DNA of 64,000 nt. Origin: Gillisella vitis (GTDB taxonomy: Bacteria; Pseudomonadota; Alphaproteobacteria; Rhizobiales; Rhizobiaceae). The notes under the pieces were generated by a model. The model was not told the DNA's origin and searched no databases. It worked only from the letters and a program-made list of their open reading frames with translations. The stretch is from positions 186,001 to 250,000 of the forward strand of contig NZ_JACHLU010000004.1 in NCBI RefSeq assembly GCF_014204625.1. Reading direction: 5' to 3'. How positions within the stretch are numbered: the first letter of the stretch is position 1; each line of letters opens with the position of its first letter. The translations under genes and the position numbers were made by a program. Shown here piece by piece: positions 55,047 through 64,000 of the stretch.

Positions 55047-57659
55047 ATGACACACCAGCCGCAGACGGAGCAGAGCACGGGGCCGCTGGTTGATCGCAGA
55101 CCCAATAACGGAGCCGCTGTGCGCATTGTTATTCTGGCGATTGTCCTGCTGGCGGCGGCGGCTACCTTTGTCGTTTTCAGAAATGCGCTCGATAACCAGA
55201 TTGTCCTTGGCGTTCTGGGTGTTCTGGCCATTGTCGGCATTTTCTTTCTGGTCTCGGCCTTTATCGGCTTCATTGAGGTGATGCCGCAGACACCATCAGA
55301 CGGACTTGGCCGTGCCTTTCTCGATAGCCAGAATGAGGGCACGCTGATCACCGATCAACGTGGCCATATCATCTATGCCAATGCCGCCTATGGCCGAATG
55401 ACCGGCGTGCGCCGCCCCACGGAAGTGCAGACGCTTGAAGCCTTGCTGTCACGCCACCGCGAGGCGGGCGAGGCCCTGTATCGGCTTATTAATGGTTTGC
55501 GCGATGATCGGGACGGCTACGAGGAGTTCCGTCTTCTGAAGCCGCTTGGTCCATTTTCTGAAAACGGCTCCGGTGCCCATTGGTATCGCCTGCGGGCGCG
55601 GCGTCTGGTTGGTCATGGCAATCACAAGGGTCTGCAAATCTGGCAGATTGCCGACATTACCACCGAGCGCGATGAGCAGGAGCGTTTTTTCAAGGAGTTG
55701 CAGAACGCCATTGATTATCTTGACCATGCGCCTGCGGGCTTTTTCTCTGCTGGTCGCAAGGGGGAGATTTTTTATCTCAATGCAACATTGTCTGAGTGGC
55801 TTGGCATTGATCTCATCCAGTTCTCGCCTGGCTCCATCTATCTGAAAGATCTGGTGGCGGGCGAGGGCATGGCGCTGATTCAATCGGTGCAGGCGGAGCC
55901 GGGTCTTTCCAAGACCGCAACGCTGGATCTGGATTTGCGCCGCGCCGATGGCCGCAGTTTTCCGGCCCGCCTGGTTCATCGTGTTCGCTCGGCCCGCGAT
56001 GGCGCGCCGGGGGAAAGCCGCACCATCGTACTGGCCCGGCAGGATGCAGGCAGTGGCGACCGCTCGGATTCATCAGCCTCCATGCGCTTTACCCGGTTTT
56101 TCAACAACACCCCGATGGCAATTGCCTCCGTGGATGGTGCAGGCCGGATTTTGCGCACCAATGCGCCGTTTCTCAAGTTTTTCTCCAGCGTTGTCTCGCG
56201 CGATGAGATTGATCGCAAGGTGAGGCTGGATGTTGTGCTGCATGAAAATGAGCGCGCGCAATTTGAAGACGCCCTGTCGGCAGCCCGCGACCGGCAAGTG
56301 GATATTGCTCCGATTGATTCCCGCCATCCGCTGGATGACACCCGGCATTTCCGCTTTTACGTCAATGCCGTGATTGACCAGAGCGATGAAGCGCCGGAAG
56401 AGGCCGCTATTGTCTATGCCGTGGATGTGACGGACCAGAAGGCACTGGAAACCCAGATGGCCCAGACGCAAAAGATGAATGCGGTTGGCACATTGGCGGG
56501 CGGCATTGCGCATGATTTCAACAATGTGTTGACCGCAATCTTGCTGTCGTCTGACCATTTGCTGCTGCAAGCGCGCCCATCGGACTCCAGCTTTGCCGAC
56601 CTGATGGAAATCAAGCGCAACGCCAACCGCGCCGCCGTGCTGGTGCGCCAGCTTCTGGCCTTTTCCCGCAAACAGACCATGCGGCCAACGGTGCTGAATC
56701 TGACGGATGTGATTGGCGATTTGCGGATGCTGGTGGATCGGCTGATCTCGGGCACCAATGTCAAACTGTTTGTGGATTATGGTCGTGATCTTTGGGCGGT
56801 GAAGGCGGATTTGTCTCAATTCGAGCAGGTGTTGATCAATCTCTGTGTCAATGCGCGCGATGCCATGCCGCAAGGCGGGCGCATTACCATCACCACCCGC
56901 AATGTCTCTGGTGCAGAGGCGTCAGCGTTCAATTACCGTGGCTTGCCGCCGGAAGAGTTTGTGCTGATCGAGGTTGCTGATACCGGCACGGGCATCGAGC
57001 CAGAAATTATCGACAAGATTTTCGAGCCTTTCTTCACCACCAAGGATGTGGGCAAGGGAACCGGGCTTGGTCTTGCCATGGTTTACGGCATTATCAAACA
57101 ATCGGGTGGCTATATCTATCTCGAGTCCGAAGTGGGCGAGGGAACGGTATTCCGCATCTTCCTGCCGCGCCACGCCATGGAAATTCAGTCAATTGCCGAG
57201 CTTGACGCAGAGGCGAAGGCGGGTGCTGCAAAACAGGTATTGGAAGCCCCTCCGGCCGAAAAAGACAAGGAGCCGGAAGACCTGACCGGCAACTCTGCCG
57301 TCGTTTTGCTGGTGGAAGACGAAGACGCCGTGCGCCGAGGCGGCAAGCGTATGCTGGAAACCCGTGGTTATACCGTGCATGAGGCTTGCTCTGGCGTGGA
57401 AGCGCTCGAAATTATGGAAGAGCTTGAAGGCAAGGTGGACATCGTCGTCTCCGACGTGGTGATGCCGGAAATGGATGGCCCATCGCTTTTGAAAGAATTG
57501 CGCAAAAACTATCCGGACCTGAAGTTCATCTTTGTGTCCGGCTACGCCGAAGATGCCTTCGCCCGGAACCTCCCGGCTGAAGCCAAATTCGGCTTCCTGC
57601 CAAAGCCCTTCTCGCTCAAGCAATTGGCCATTGCTGTGCGGGAAATGCTGGATGCGTGA
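55047..57659 (+). CDS. cckA: Cell-cycle hybrid histidine kinase CckA
   Basis: 870 aa from ATG 55047 ([10 protein letters not shown]) with GAGGAA 4 nt upstream; longer frames are unsupported. Order: two membrane helices (residues about 30-75), PAS domains (about 90-210 and 230-360, with a third PAS-like part to 440), HisKA with the phospho-His in [14 protein letters not shown] (residue about 487), HATPase with N box [18 protein letters not shown] and [10 protein letters not shown], and a C-terminal receiver ([11 protein letters not shown], phospho-Asp in [12 protein letters not shown], Lys in LPKPFSL). CckA drives CtrA phosphorylation through ChpT in alphaproteobacteria. Its CtrA pathway may act on the TTAA sites near the GPR-like gene. 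Confidence 0.95.
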   Translation: MTHQPQTEQSTGPLVDRRPNNGAAVRIVILAIVLLAAAATFVVFRNALDNQIVLGVLGVLAIVGIFFLVSAFIGFIEVMPQTPSDGLGRAFLDSQNEGTLITDQRGHIIYANAAYGRMTGVRRPTEVQTLEALLSRHREAGEALYRLINGLRDDRDGYEEFRLLKPLGPFSENGSGAHWYRLRARRLVGHGNHKGLQIWQIADITTERDEQERFFKELQNAIDYLDHAPAGFFSAGRKGEIFYLNATLSEWLGIDLIQFSPGSIYLKDLVAGEGMALIQSVQAEPGLSKTATLDLDLRRADGRSFPARLVHRVRSARDGAPGESRTIVLARQDAGSGDRSDSSASMRFTRFFNNTPMAIASVDGAGRILRTNAPFLKFFSSVVSRDEIDRKVRLDVVLHENERAQFEDALSAARDRQVDIAPIDSRHPLDDTRHFRFYVNAVIDQSDEAPEEAAIVYAVDVTDQKALETQMAQTQKMNAVGTLAGGIAHDFNNVLTAILLSSDHLLLQARPSDSSFADLMEIKRNANRAAVLVRQLLAFSRKQTMRPTVLNLTDVIGDLRMLVDRLISGTNVKLFVDYGRDLWAVKADLSQFEQVLINLCVNARDAMPQGGRITITTRNVSGAEASAFNYRGLPPEEFVLIEVADTGTGIEPEIIDKIFEPFFTTKDVGKGTGLGLAMVYGIIKQSGGYIYLESEVGEGTVFRIFLPRHAMEIQSIAELDAEAKAGAAKQVLEAPPAEKDKEPEDLTGNSAVVLLVEDEDAVRRGGKRMLETRGYTVHEACSGVEALEIMEELEGKVDIVVSDVVMPEMDGPSLLKELRKNYPDLKFIFVSGYAEDAFARNLPAEAKFGFLPKPFSLKQLAIAVREMLDA

Positions 57660-57685
57660 TGGCAGGTGTCATTCCGAAAGTCGCG

Positions 57686-58783
57686 CTATCGGGTGGAGAT
57701 CGGTGAACAAAAGCCCCGCACCGATCTAAGGGTGCGGTTCCATCTGCTTCGGCCATAGGGATAGCAATCAAATTTTTCCCGCGTTAAATTGACAGCATTC
57801 ACAAATTGCGGGAATTGTTCGGCAAGTCTTTCAAAAACAGGGAGGCTTTCAGCGTATCGTCGGCATAAATTCAGAAAGCCGAGATAACTCAGCAAACCGA
57901 GATTGGAGTTGGGATTCTTTTTCCAGCCTCGATAATAAATCGCCTTGGCTTCACTCCAAAGCCCGTAAGAGACAAGCATTTTGCCGAGATAAAGCTCGAA
58001 TTCCGGCCCGGATTCACCAAGATCAATAGCTCTATACATGAGCGCCAAACGTTGTTTTTTGGCGCGATATGGCAATGAATTGGCTTTGTTTACCAGATAA
58101 TGAGCGGATTTCTCGGCCTTGTCATCAATCTCATTCCGCACAGCCGTGGCATCGAAATCTCCATCAATGATGTGACGAAGCGTTTTTCCCAGCATGTCGA
58201 TTTGTTGCAGCATGGAAATGCAGAAATGCCCACTGAAGGGCATTGGGATGCGCTGGCAGGTGCCATATTGGCTGATCAATTCAGCATGTTTGGCGTCATC
58301 GGTTTTGGGATCGTAGAAAAGGTAAATTTTAGCATCATGATTGATCGGCAAGCGATCCATGGAATGCGTACAATTTATAGTTGCTTTTGACCATCGATTT
58401 TCCCAGGGAACTAGAGCAGAGTCGACACTATATTGCGGTGAAAAGGCGATGATCTTGCAAGCCTGAAGGAGGCCTGAAGACCGAAAGGCCGCGTATCCAC
58501 CCATGCTTGACCCATAGGTGATGATGGAGTGTCCGGCGGCAATTTCGCTTTTCACAAGGTGGAGCGCCTCGGTCATCTCCGGAAAGTCATACCACAGATT
58601 ATGTTTATGCATAAAATGATAGGCGGTGATGCCATTTTTTTCAAAAAAGGCTTCGCCGAAGCCCTTCTGCTCCTGCTCGAGTCCGTCAGAGAAAGAACCA
58701 AATGTGACAATGACCGTGTTTGATTGTGGGCATTCCACCGCGACCACATCAATATTGGCTGATGTAAAAACCAGTCTGCGCAC
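57686..58783 (-). CDS. Alpha/beta-hydrolase-like domain fused to TPR-like repeats, unknown function
   Basis: 365 aa starting at GTG 58783 with GGGG about 7 nt upstream. The first half has a hydrolase-like core: VIVTFGSFSDGLEQ, then IITYGSSMGGYAAFRSSGLL with Ser in a GxSxG elbow, KIYLFYDPKTDDAKHAEL and a final GHFCISML with a His. The second half is helical and TPR-like (GPEFELYLGKMLVSYGLWSEAKAIYYRGWKKNP, then NLCRRYAESLPVFERLAEQFP). There is no signal peptide. Similar fusions occur near polysaccharide loci, but the context here gives no clue. A hairpin (57716-57737) with weak T-run overlaps the last 20 codons. Confidence 0.75.
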   Translation of the reverse strand: MRRLVFTSANIDVVAVECPQSNTVIVTFGSFSDGLEQEQKGFGEAFFEKNGITAYHFMHKHNLWYDFPEMTEALHLVKSEIAAGHSIITYGSSMGGYAAFRSSGLLQACKIIAFSPQYSVDSALVPWENRWSKATINCTHSMDRLPINHDAKIYLFYDPKTDDAKHAELISQYGTCQRIPMPFSGHFCISMLQQIDMLGKTLRHIIDGDFDATAVRNEIDDKAEKSAHYLVNKANSLPYRAKKQRLALMYRAIDLGESGPEFELYLGKMLVSYGLWSEAKAIYYRGWKKNPNSNLGLLSYLGFLNLCRRYAESLPVFERLAEQFPQFVNAVNLTREKFDCYPYGRSRWNRTLRSVRGFCSPISTR

Positions 58784-58956
58784 TCTTTTGCCCCAAAATC
58801 CCGAGCGCTTTTATCATCCCACAGCGCATTTCCCATTCGTCTATATTGAAGCAGTCATTTTCATTTGTCTATTTCGATGCATGTCTGCCAGTGCTGAACT
58901 TTTGCGTCACCTCTCAATTTTGAAGATCTACAAGGGTTTAGGAGGTCTTCAGAATA

Positions 58957-59014
58957 AAAGCGGCCCTGCTGCAACGCCTGTTAAAGCAACGATGCCGCAA
59001 GGCCGCTTTCTTTC
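58957..59014 (-). terminator. Terminator after psuK-psuG
   Basis: Minus strand: stem AAAGCGGCC (59009-59001) with GGCCGCTTT (58965-58957), 35-nt loop, then TATTCT. The long loop makes it less strong. It is 26 bp beyond the psuG stop. Confidence 0.6.
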
Positions 59015-59034
59015 AACGATATGCGTGTTGGCAA

Positions 59035-59958
59035 TTACGCCATGGCAACCGCAATTTCGGCCGCCAACCGCGCATTATTCTCAACCAACGCAATATTGGT
59101 CTTGAGGCTACGGCCTTCTGTCAGTTGGAAAATCGCATCCAGCAGGAAGGGAGTGACCTCTTTGCCGCTGATCTCTTCTCGTTCGGCGCTGGCCAATGCG
59201 CGGCCGATGTAGATTTCCATTTCTTCGCGGGAAATCTCGTGCTCTTCCGGCACGGGATTGGCAATCAACATACCGCCGTCAATGCCCAATTGATCACGAA
59301 CCTTCTGGAAATTGGCAATGGCTGCCGGGCTTTCCAGCGTCAAGGGGCTTTTCAGACCCGATTCCCGAGACCAGAAGGCCGGAAATTCTTCGCTGTCATA
59401 GGTGACAACCGGAACGCCGCGTGTTTCCAGCACTTCCAATGTTTTGGGCACATCCAGAATGGATTTGGCACCTGCGCAGATGACCAGAACCCGCGTGCGG
59501 GCCAACTCTTCCAGATCGGCAGAAATATCAAAGCTTTCTTCCGCGCCGCGATGCACGCCGCCAATGCCGCCTGTGGCAAATACCGCGATATTGGCGCGGG
59601 CAGCGGCAATCATGGTTGCAGCAACCGTTGTGGCACCAGAGCGGCGCTCGGCAATGGCAAAGGCCAGATCGGCGCGCGACACTTTCATCACGTGTTCCAG
59701 TTGCGCCAGTTTTTGCAATTGATCATCTTCCAGACCTATATGCAACACGCCCTCAATGACGGCAATGGTTGCCGGAACCGCACCGCCATCCCGGATGATG
59801 GCTTCAACACTTTTCGCCATCTCAACATTTTGCGGATAGGGCATACCGTGGGTGATAATCGTTGACTCCAGAGCCACGATGGGCGCGTTACGTGCCTTTG
59901 CGGCAGCAACTTCATGGGAATAAACGATGGGCAGAAGAGGAGAGATGGCTCGGGTCAT
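59035..59958 (-). CDS. psuG: Pseudouridine-5'-phosphate glycosidase
   Basis: 307 aa from ATG 59958. It cleaves pseudouridine 5'-phosphate to uracil and ribose 5-phosphate. PsuG (YeiN) pattern: ALESTIITHGMPYPQNVEMAKSVE, then GGIGGVHRGAEESFDISADL, VICAGAKSILDVPKTLEVLETRGVPVV and DSEEFPAFWSRESG. It follows psuK with 17 bp between the psuK stop and the psuG start region on the same strand, giving the complete pseudouridine salvage pair. Confidence 0.95.
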   Translation of the reverse strand: MTRAISPLLPIVYSHEVAAAKARNAPIVALESTIITHGMPYPQNVEMAKSVEAIIRDGGAVPATIAVIEGVLHIGLEDDQLQKLAQLEHVMKVSRADLAFAIAERRSGATTVAATMIAAARANIAVFATGGIGGVHRGAEESFDISADLEELARTRVLVICAGAKSILDVPKTLEVLETRGVPVVTYDSEEFPAFWSRESGLKSPLTLESPAAIANFQKVRDQLGIDGGMLIANPVPEEHEISREEMEIYIGRALASAEREEISGKEVTPFLLDAIFQLTEGRSLKTNIALVENNARLAAEIAVAMA

Positions 59959-59975
59959 GGGGCGTATCCACTTGT

Positions 59976-60923
59976 CTATCGGGTAAGAGCGTGCGGCTCG
60001 GGAATGGCATCAAGATGTGCAGCAAGGCGCTCTGGGGTCAGATCCTCGGCAGTTGCATGAGGAGATAGCAGGGTCAGCCCCGCCAAGGCAACACCGTGCC
60101 GCAGTGCCTGTGCCAAACTGTTGCCCTTTGTCAGTTGTGATACCGCTCCGGCACAAAGCGAGTCGCCAGCCCCGGTCACGTCCACCAATGTCGTCATCTT
60201 CGGCGGCGTTAGGGCATGATCGCCGCTGTCGTCAAAGGCAATCACCGGGCCGGAGCCGTTGGTGATCACACCGCCTTTCAGGCCGATATTGCGCAAAAGC
60301 GAGGGCCATTGCGCCGGATCTTCCGGTGATACTTCCGTTATGGCTCTGGCTTCTGCCGCATTCATGAACAGATAATCCATCGACCGCAGACAATTGCGAT
60401 AGCGCACCACTTTTGCCGGTGAAATACCGATACCAATGATGGTTTTGCCCAGTGCCTGCGCTTGCAAAGACGCGGCCTCAAGGGTTTCCCTGGGCAGATT
60501 GGCGTCAACCAGAATTGCATTTGCGGCCATGACAGTCTCGCGCAAGGCCCGAACTTTCAGGCGGCGAGGGGTAAACAATCGATAGAGCTCCATATCCGCC
60601 AACGCAATGACCAGATTGCCATCCCGCTCCAGAATGGCTGTATAGCTCGGCGTTGCCCGATCCAGAAACGTAAATGGCTGATCATTGATACCGGCTTCAA
60701 TGGCAGCTTCTGCCACCCGCTGTCCAAGTGCATCGCCGCCGCGTGGTGACACCATCGTCACCTTCAGGCCAAGGCGTGCCAAAGATCGGGCCGCGTTCAA
60801 TCCGCCGCCGCCCGGTTCTTCGATCCATTGGCCCGGATTGCTTGCGCCCGGTGTTGTTTCGCCATCAATTCTGCCACGCCGATCAATATGCGCGCCGCCC
60901 AGAACAAGTATGTCGATTTCCAT
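59976..60923 (-). CDS. psuK: Pseudouridine kinase (PfkB family)
   Basis: 315 aa from ATG 60923 (MEIDILVLGG), with AAGG 6 nt upstream. The PfkB fold shows EEPGGGGLNAARSLARLG near the N-terminus and the catalytic segment DVTGAGDSLCAGAVSQL with its Asp. It lies in front of psuG in an operon, which supports pseudouridine as substrate; by sequence alone it could be another ribokinase-type sugar kinase. The pair would recycle pseudouridine from RNA breakdown. Confidence 0.9.
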   Translation of the reverse strand: MEIDILVLGGAHIDRRGRIDGETTPGASNPGQWIEEPGGGGLNAARSLARLGLKVTMVSPRGGDALGQRVAEAAIEAGINDQPFTFLDRATPSYTAILERDGNLVIALADMELYRLFTPRRLKVRALRETVMAANAILVDANLPRETLEAASLQAQALGKTIIGIGISPAKVVRYRNCLRSMDYLFMNAAEARAITEVSPEDPAQWPSLLRNIGLKGGVITNGSGPVIAFDDSGDHALTPPKMTTLVDVTGAGDSLCAGAVSQLTKGNSLAQALRHGVALAGLTLLSPHATAEDLTPERLAAHLDAIPEPHALTR

Positions 60924-61083
60924 GCGCGACCTTTCCAGAATCAATTCATTTCGAATCGCCAACCGCTGTGTTTCCGCTTTGAAATCTGTCCGTCTTCTGA
61001 CATATCCCACGCTTGTAAGTCTATGGAAACATTAAGAGAACAAACGAATGATTCATGAATGAACACAAATGGTTGGAGGGTAC

Positions 61084-61100
61084 TTGCAAAATCGGAACAA
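61084..61100. promoter_or_regulatory. SOS box TTG-N11-CAA upstream of recA
   Basis: TTG (61084-61086), 11 bases, then CAA (61098-61100). This is the motif reported to be essential for SOS control of rhizobial recA. A GAAC-N7-GTAC element overlaps its right part (61095-61109), close to the alphaproteobacterial GAAC-N7-GAAC form. It lies 69 bp before the recA start. Confidence 0.7.
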
Positions 61101-61168
61101 AGCATGTACATAATCGGTGTCTGCTGCTTCGTTGCCTACACGGCTTCAATAACCTAAAGGTGTTTCAA

Positions 61169-62257
61169 ATGTCACAAAATTCTTTGCGGCTCGTAGAGGA
61201 CAAAACGGTGGATAAAAGCAAGGCATTGGAAGCGGCCCTGGCGCAGATCGAACGATCGTTTGGCAAGGGCTCGATTATGAAGCTCGGCGCAAATGAGAAA
61301 ATTGTTGAGGTCGAAACGGTATCAACTGGCTCTCTCAGCCTTGATATTGCGCTGGGTATTGGTGGCCTGCCAAAGGGCCGCATTATTGAAATTTATGGTC
61401 CTGAAAGCTCTGGTAAAACCACGCTTGCGCTGCAAACGATTGCCGAGGCGCAGAAGAAAGGTGGCGTTTGCGCCTTTGTGGATGCTGAACACGCGCTCGA
61501 TCCGGTCTATGCCCGCAAGTTGGGTGTCGATCTGCAAGGTTTGCTGATTTCGCAGCCGGATACGGGCGAGCAGGCTCTGGAAATTACCGATACTCTGGTG
61601 CGCTCAGGTGCCATTGATGTTCTGGTTATCGACTCGGTTGCGGCGTTGACGCCGAAAGCTGAAATTGAAGGTGAAATGGGCGATAGCCTGCCGGGTATGC
61701 AGGCACGGTTGATGAGTCAGGCGCTGCGCAAGCTGACGGGCTCCATCTCCCGCTCGAACTGCATGGTGATTTTCATCAACCAGATTCGTATGAAGATCGG
61801 TGTGATGTTTGGTTCGCCAGAAACCACCACGGGCGGTAACGCCCTGAAGTTTTACGCCTCTGTGCGCCTTGATATTCGCCGTATCGGTGCGGTCAAGGAC
61901 CGTGAAGAGGTTGTTGGCAATCAGACCCGTGTCAAGGTTGTCAAAAACAAGATGGCTCCTCCCTTCAAGCAGGTCGAATTCGACATCATGTATGGCGAAG
62001 GCGTTTCCAAGACGGGTGAACTGGTTGATCTTGGGGTCAAGGCTGGCATTGTTGAAAAGTCCGGCGCGTGGTTTTCCTACAACAGTCAGCGGCTTGGGCA
62101 GGGGCGTGAAAATGCCAAGACGTTCTTGCGCGATAATCCGGCAGTGGCGGATGAAATCGAAATGGCATTGCGCCAGAATGCCGGGTTGATTGCCGAGCGG
62201 TTCCTGGAAAACGGCGGCCCGGATGCCGATGATGCTGCGGGTGGCGATGAGGGTTGA
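61169..62257 (+). CDS. recA: Recombinase RecA
   Basis: 362 aa from ATG 61169 ([10 protein letters not shown]) with AAAGGTG upstream. The Walker A motif is GPESSGKTT, with [23 protein letters not shown] before it; [19 protein letters not shown] and [28 protein letters not shown] are standard. It promotes strand exchange and LexA cleavage. The acidic C-terminal tail ([14 protein letters not shown]) regulates filament formation. A strong terminator follows. Confidence 0.98.
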   Translation: MSQNSLRLVEDKTVDKSKALEAALAQIERSFGKGSIMKLGANEKIVEVETVSTGSLSLDIALGIGGLPKGRIIEIYGPESSGKTTLALQTIAEAQKKGGVCAFVDAEHALDPVYARKLGVDLQGLLISQPDTGEQALEITDTLVRSGAIDVLVIDSVAALTPKAEIEGEMGDSLPGMQARLMSQALRKLTGSISRSNCMVIFINQIRMKIGVMFGSPETTTGGNALKFYASVRLDIRRIGAVKDREEVVGNQTRVKVVKNKMAPPFKQVEFDIMYGEGVSKTGELVDLGVKAGIVEKSGAWFSYNSQRLGQGRENAKTFLRDNPAVADEIEMALRQNAGLIAERFLENGGPDADDAAGGDEG

Positions 62258-62295
62258 TGGCGTGATTGCTCCCCTCTGATCGAGTTAGAGTTGAG

Positions 62296-62327
62296 CGGCC
62301 GAAGTTTTATCTTCGGCCGTTTTTTTG
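62296..62327 (+). terminator. Terminator after recA
   Basis: Stem CGGCCGAAG (62296-62304) with CTTCGGCCG (62311-62319), loop TTTTAT, followed by TTTTTTT. Confidence 0.92.
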
Positions 62328-62418
62328 ACACAGACTGGACAGGCGGCACCACGGGCGATAAAAGCCGTTGTTTTCTTATGTTTGTCCGCGAGCGGACATT
62401 GATTTCCAAGGGCACCTC

Positions 62419-64000
62419 ATGAGCGGCGTAAACGACATCCGATCGACATTTCTCAATTATTTCAAGTCTAATGGGCATGAGATCGTCGCGTCGAGTCCGT
62501 TGGTGCCCCGCAATGACCCAACCTTGATGTTCACCAATGCTGGCATGGTGCAATTCAAGAATGTCTTTACCGGTCTTGAGCATCGCCCTTATTCGACGGC
62601 TGTGACCGCACAAAAATGCGTTCGCGCAGGCGGCAAGCATAACGATCTGGACAATGTTGGTTACACCGCGCGCCATCATACTTTTTTCGAAATGCTGGGT
62701 AATTTTTCCTTTGGCGATTATTTCAAGGAAAATGCCATTGAGCTGGCATGGAACCTGATCACCAAGGAGTTTGGTGTGGATCGTGAGCGCCTATGCGTCA
62801 CGGTTTATCATACCGATGACGAGGCCTTTGGTCTGTGGAAGAAGATCGCCGGCCTGCCGGATCACAAGATTATTCGTATTCCCACCAGTGATAATTTTTG
62901 GGCTATGGGTGATACTGGTCCTTGCGGCCCTTGTTCGGAGATTTTCTACGATCACGGTGATCATATCTGGGGTGGCCCTCCGGGTTCTGCCGATGAAGAC
63001 GGTGATCGTTTCATCGAAATCTGGAATCTCGTTTTCATGCAATACGAGCAGATTACCAAAGAAGAGCGTGTTGATCTGCCGCGCCCCTCAATTGATACGG
63101 GCATGGGGCTTGAGCGCATTGCGGCCCTGCTTCAGGGCAAGCATGACAATTACGATATTGATCTTTTCCGCGCGTTGATTGATGCCTCTGTCGAGTTGAC
63201 AGGTGTTGCGGCGGAAGGCGAGCGTCGGGCAAGTCATCGCGTGATTGCCGACCATTTGCGCTCTTCGGCGTTTTTGATTGCTGACGGTGTGCTGCCTTCC
63301 AATGAAGGCCGTGGTTATGTGTTGCGCCGGATCATGCGCCGTGCCATGCGCCATGCAGAGTTGCTGGGTGCACGTGACCCCATTATTTATAAGCTGTTGC
63401 CGGTTCTGGTGCAGCAGATGGGCCGGGCTTACCCTGAACTGGTGCGCGCGGAAGCTCTTATTTCTGAAACCATCAAGCTTGAAGAGAACCGTTTCCGTAA
63501 GACTCTGGAGCGAGGTCTCTCGCTGTTGTCAGATGCGACAGCCAATCTGTCCAAGGGTGATAGCCTTGATGGCGAAACCGTTTTCAAACTCTATGACACC
63601 TATGGGTTCCCGCTGGATTTGACGCAGGATGCCCTGCGCGCCCGTGGCATTGGCGTTGATGTGTCTGGCTTCACCGATGCCATGGAGCGGCAAAAGGCGG
63701 AAGCCCGTGCCAGTTGGTCTGGCTCTGGTGACAAGGCCACCGAGACAGTGTGGTTTGAGGTGAAAGACAAGCACGGCGCAACCGAGTTTCTTGGCTATTC
63801 GGCAGAGAGTGCTGAAGGCGAAGTGCAGGCTCTGGTGCGCGATGGCGCTCTGGTTGAGAAGGCTTCTTCCGGCGAAAGCGTACAGGTTGTGGTCAATCAA
63901 ACACCATTCTATGCCGAATCAGGCGGTCAGATGGGTGATACCGGCGAGATTGTTGGTGAAGGCTTTGTGCTGGACGTGACGGACACGCAAAAGCGTGGCG
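62419..64000 (+). CDS. alaS: Alanyl-tRNA synthetase (3' part outside window)
   Basis: An open frame from ATG 62419 ([10 protein letters not shown]) with AAGGG upstream runs to the window edge without a stop, about 527 codons. Class II motif 1 region and the aminoacylation core are clear: [68 protein letters not shown] and [15 protein letters not shown]. The start of the editing domain ([16 protein letters not shown]) is also present. It charges tRNA-Ala. recA-alaS is a common rhizobial order. Confidence 0.97.
   Translation, partial: MSGVNDIRSTFLNYFKSNGHEIVASSPLVPRNDPTLMFTNAGMVQFKNVFTGLEHRPYSTAVTAQKCVRAGGKHNDLDNVGYTARHHTFFEMLGNFSFGDYFKENAIELAWNLITKEFGVDRERLCVTVYHTDDEAFGLWKKIAGLPDHKIIRIPTSDNFWAMGDTGPCGPCSEIFYDHGDHIWGGPPGSADEDGDRFIEIWNLVFMQYEQITKEERVDLPRPSIDTGMGLERIAALLQGKHDNYDIDLFRALIDASVELTGVAAEGERRASHRVIADHLRSSAFLIADGVLPSNEGRGYVLRRIMRRAMRHAELLGARDPIIYKLLPVLVQQMGRAYPELVRAEALISETIKLEENRFRKTLERGLSLLSDATANLSKGDSLDGETVFKLYDTYGFPLDLTQDALRARGIGVDVSGFTDAMERQKAEARASWSGSGDKATETVWFEVKDKHGATEFLGYSAESAEGEVQALVRDGALVEKASSGESVQVVVNQTPFYAESGGQMGDTGEIVGEGFVLDVTDTQKRG

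Overview
The window looks like the chromosome of a Rhizobiaceae alphaproteobacterium of the Agrobacterium/Allorhizobium/Rhizobium type. The reasons are a very large two-TM coiled-coil protein resembling the Agrobacterium growth pole ring protein, a CckA hybrid kinase, a recA gene with the rhizobial TTG-N11-CAA SOS motif, a SPOR-tailed D,D-carboxypeptidase, DUF2336, DUF2267 and DUF6481 proteins, and many intergenic mosaic palindromes of the RIME type. The genes are mostly housekeeping. I saw no prophage, transposase, CRISPR array, rRNA or tRNA. Two genes are cut by the window edges: znuA on the left and alaS on the right.

Layout. 0-2.8 kb: zinc uptake locus (znuA divergent from znuC-znuB-zur) with a palindromic candidate Zur operator between the two units. 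2.7-8.1 kb, minus strand: gamma-carbonic anhydrase, a small unknown, DacA-like carboxypeptidase, an unknown membrane protein, a BTLCP cysteine protease, yidD and an Fe-S scaffold. 8.4-10.6 kb: folE, hisI and a patatin. 10.6-12 kb, minus strand: CBS protein and rhomboid. 12.3-17.6 kb: secreted PAP2 acid phosphatase with a candidate PHO box, PilZ, DUF2267, thrS. 17.7-22.3 kb, minus strand: two Tat-exported flavoproteins around an unknown periplasmic protein. 22.6-26.9 kb: nitroreductase/flavin reductase pair, CitE-like protein, DUF2336, an unknown and a GNAT; the last two lie between 103-bp direct repeats. 27-30.3 kb, minus strand: sulfotransferase and parE. 30.6-34.6 kb: secreted hydrolase, tpiA, secG, pyrG. 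34.8-36.5 kb: thioesterase, cold-shock protein and two small charged proteins. 36.8-44.1 kb, minus strand: the 2425-residue GPR-like gene with fifteen 44-residue tandem repeats. 44.5-48.2 kb: Hpt protein, adrenodoxin-type ferredoxin, DUF922 metalloprotease-like protein, and folP-folB-folK. 48.3-52.1 kb, minus strand: periplasmic unknown, TIGR01620/YcjX pair, SixA-like phosphatase. 52.4-57.7 kb: dksA, a repeat-rich gap, a FliO-domain protein and cckA. 57.7-60.9 kb, minus strand: hydrolase-TPR protein and psuK-psuG. 61.2-64 kb: recA and alaS.

Functional links. Folate synthesis is represented four times (folE and folP-folB-folK). Cell-cycle and polar-growth functions recur (GPR-like protein, Hpt, CckA, ParE, DacA). 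Zinc homeostasis is self-contained, with His-rich stretches in both ZnuA and ZnuC. Mosaic palindromic repeats are common between genes, and in two places they supply the 3' end or stop codon of a gene. All functional calls come from reading motifs by eye; no database search was run.
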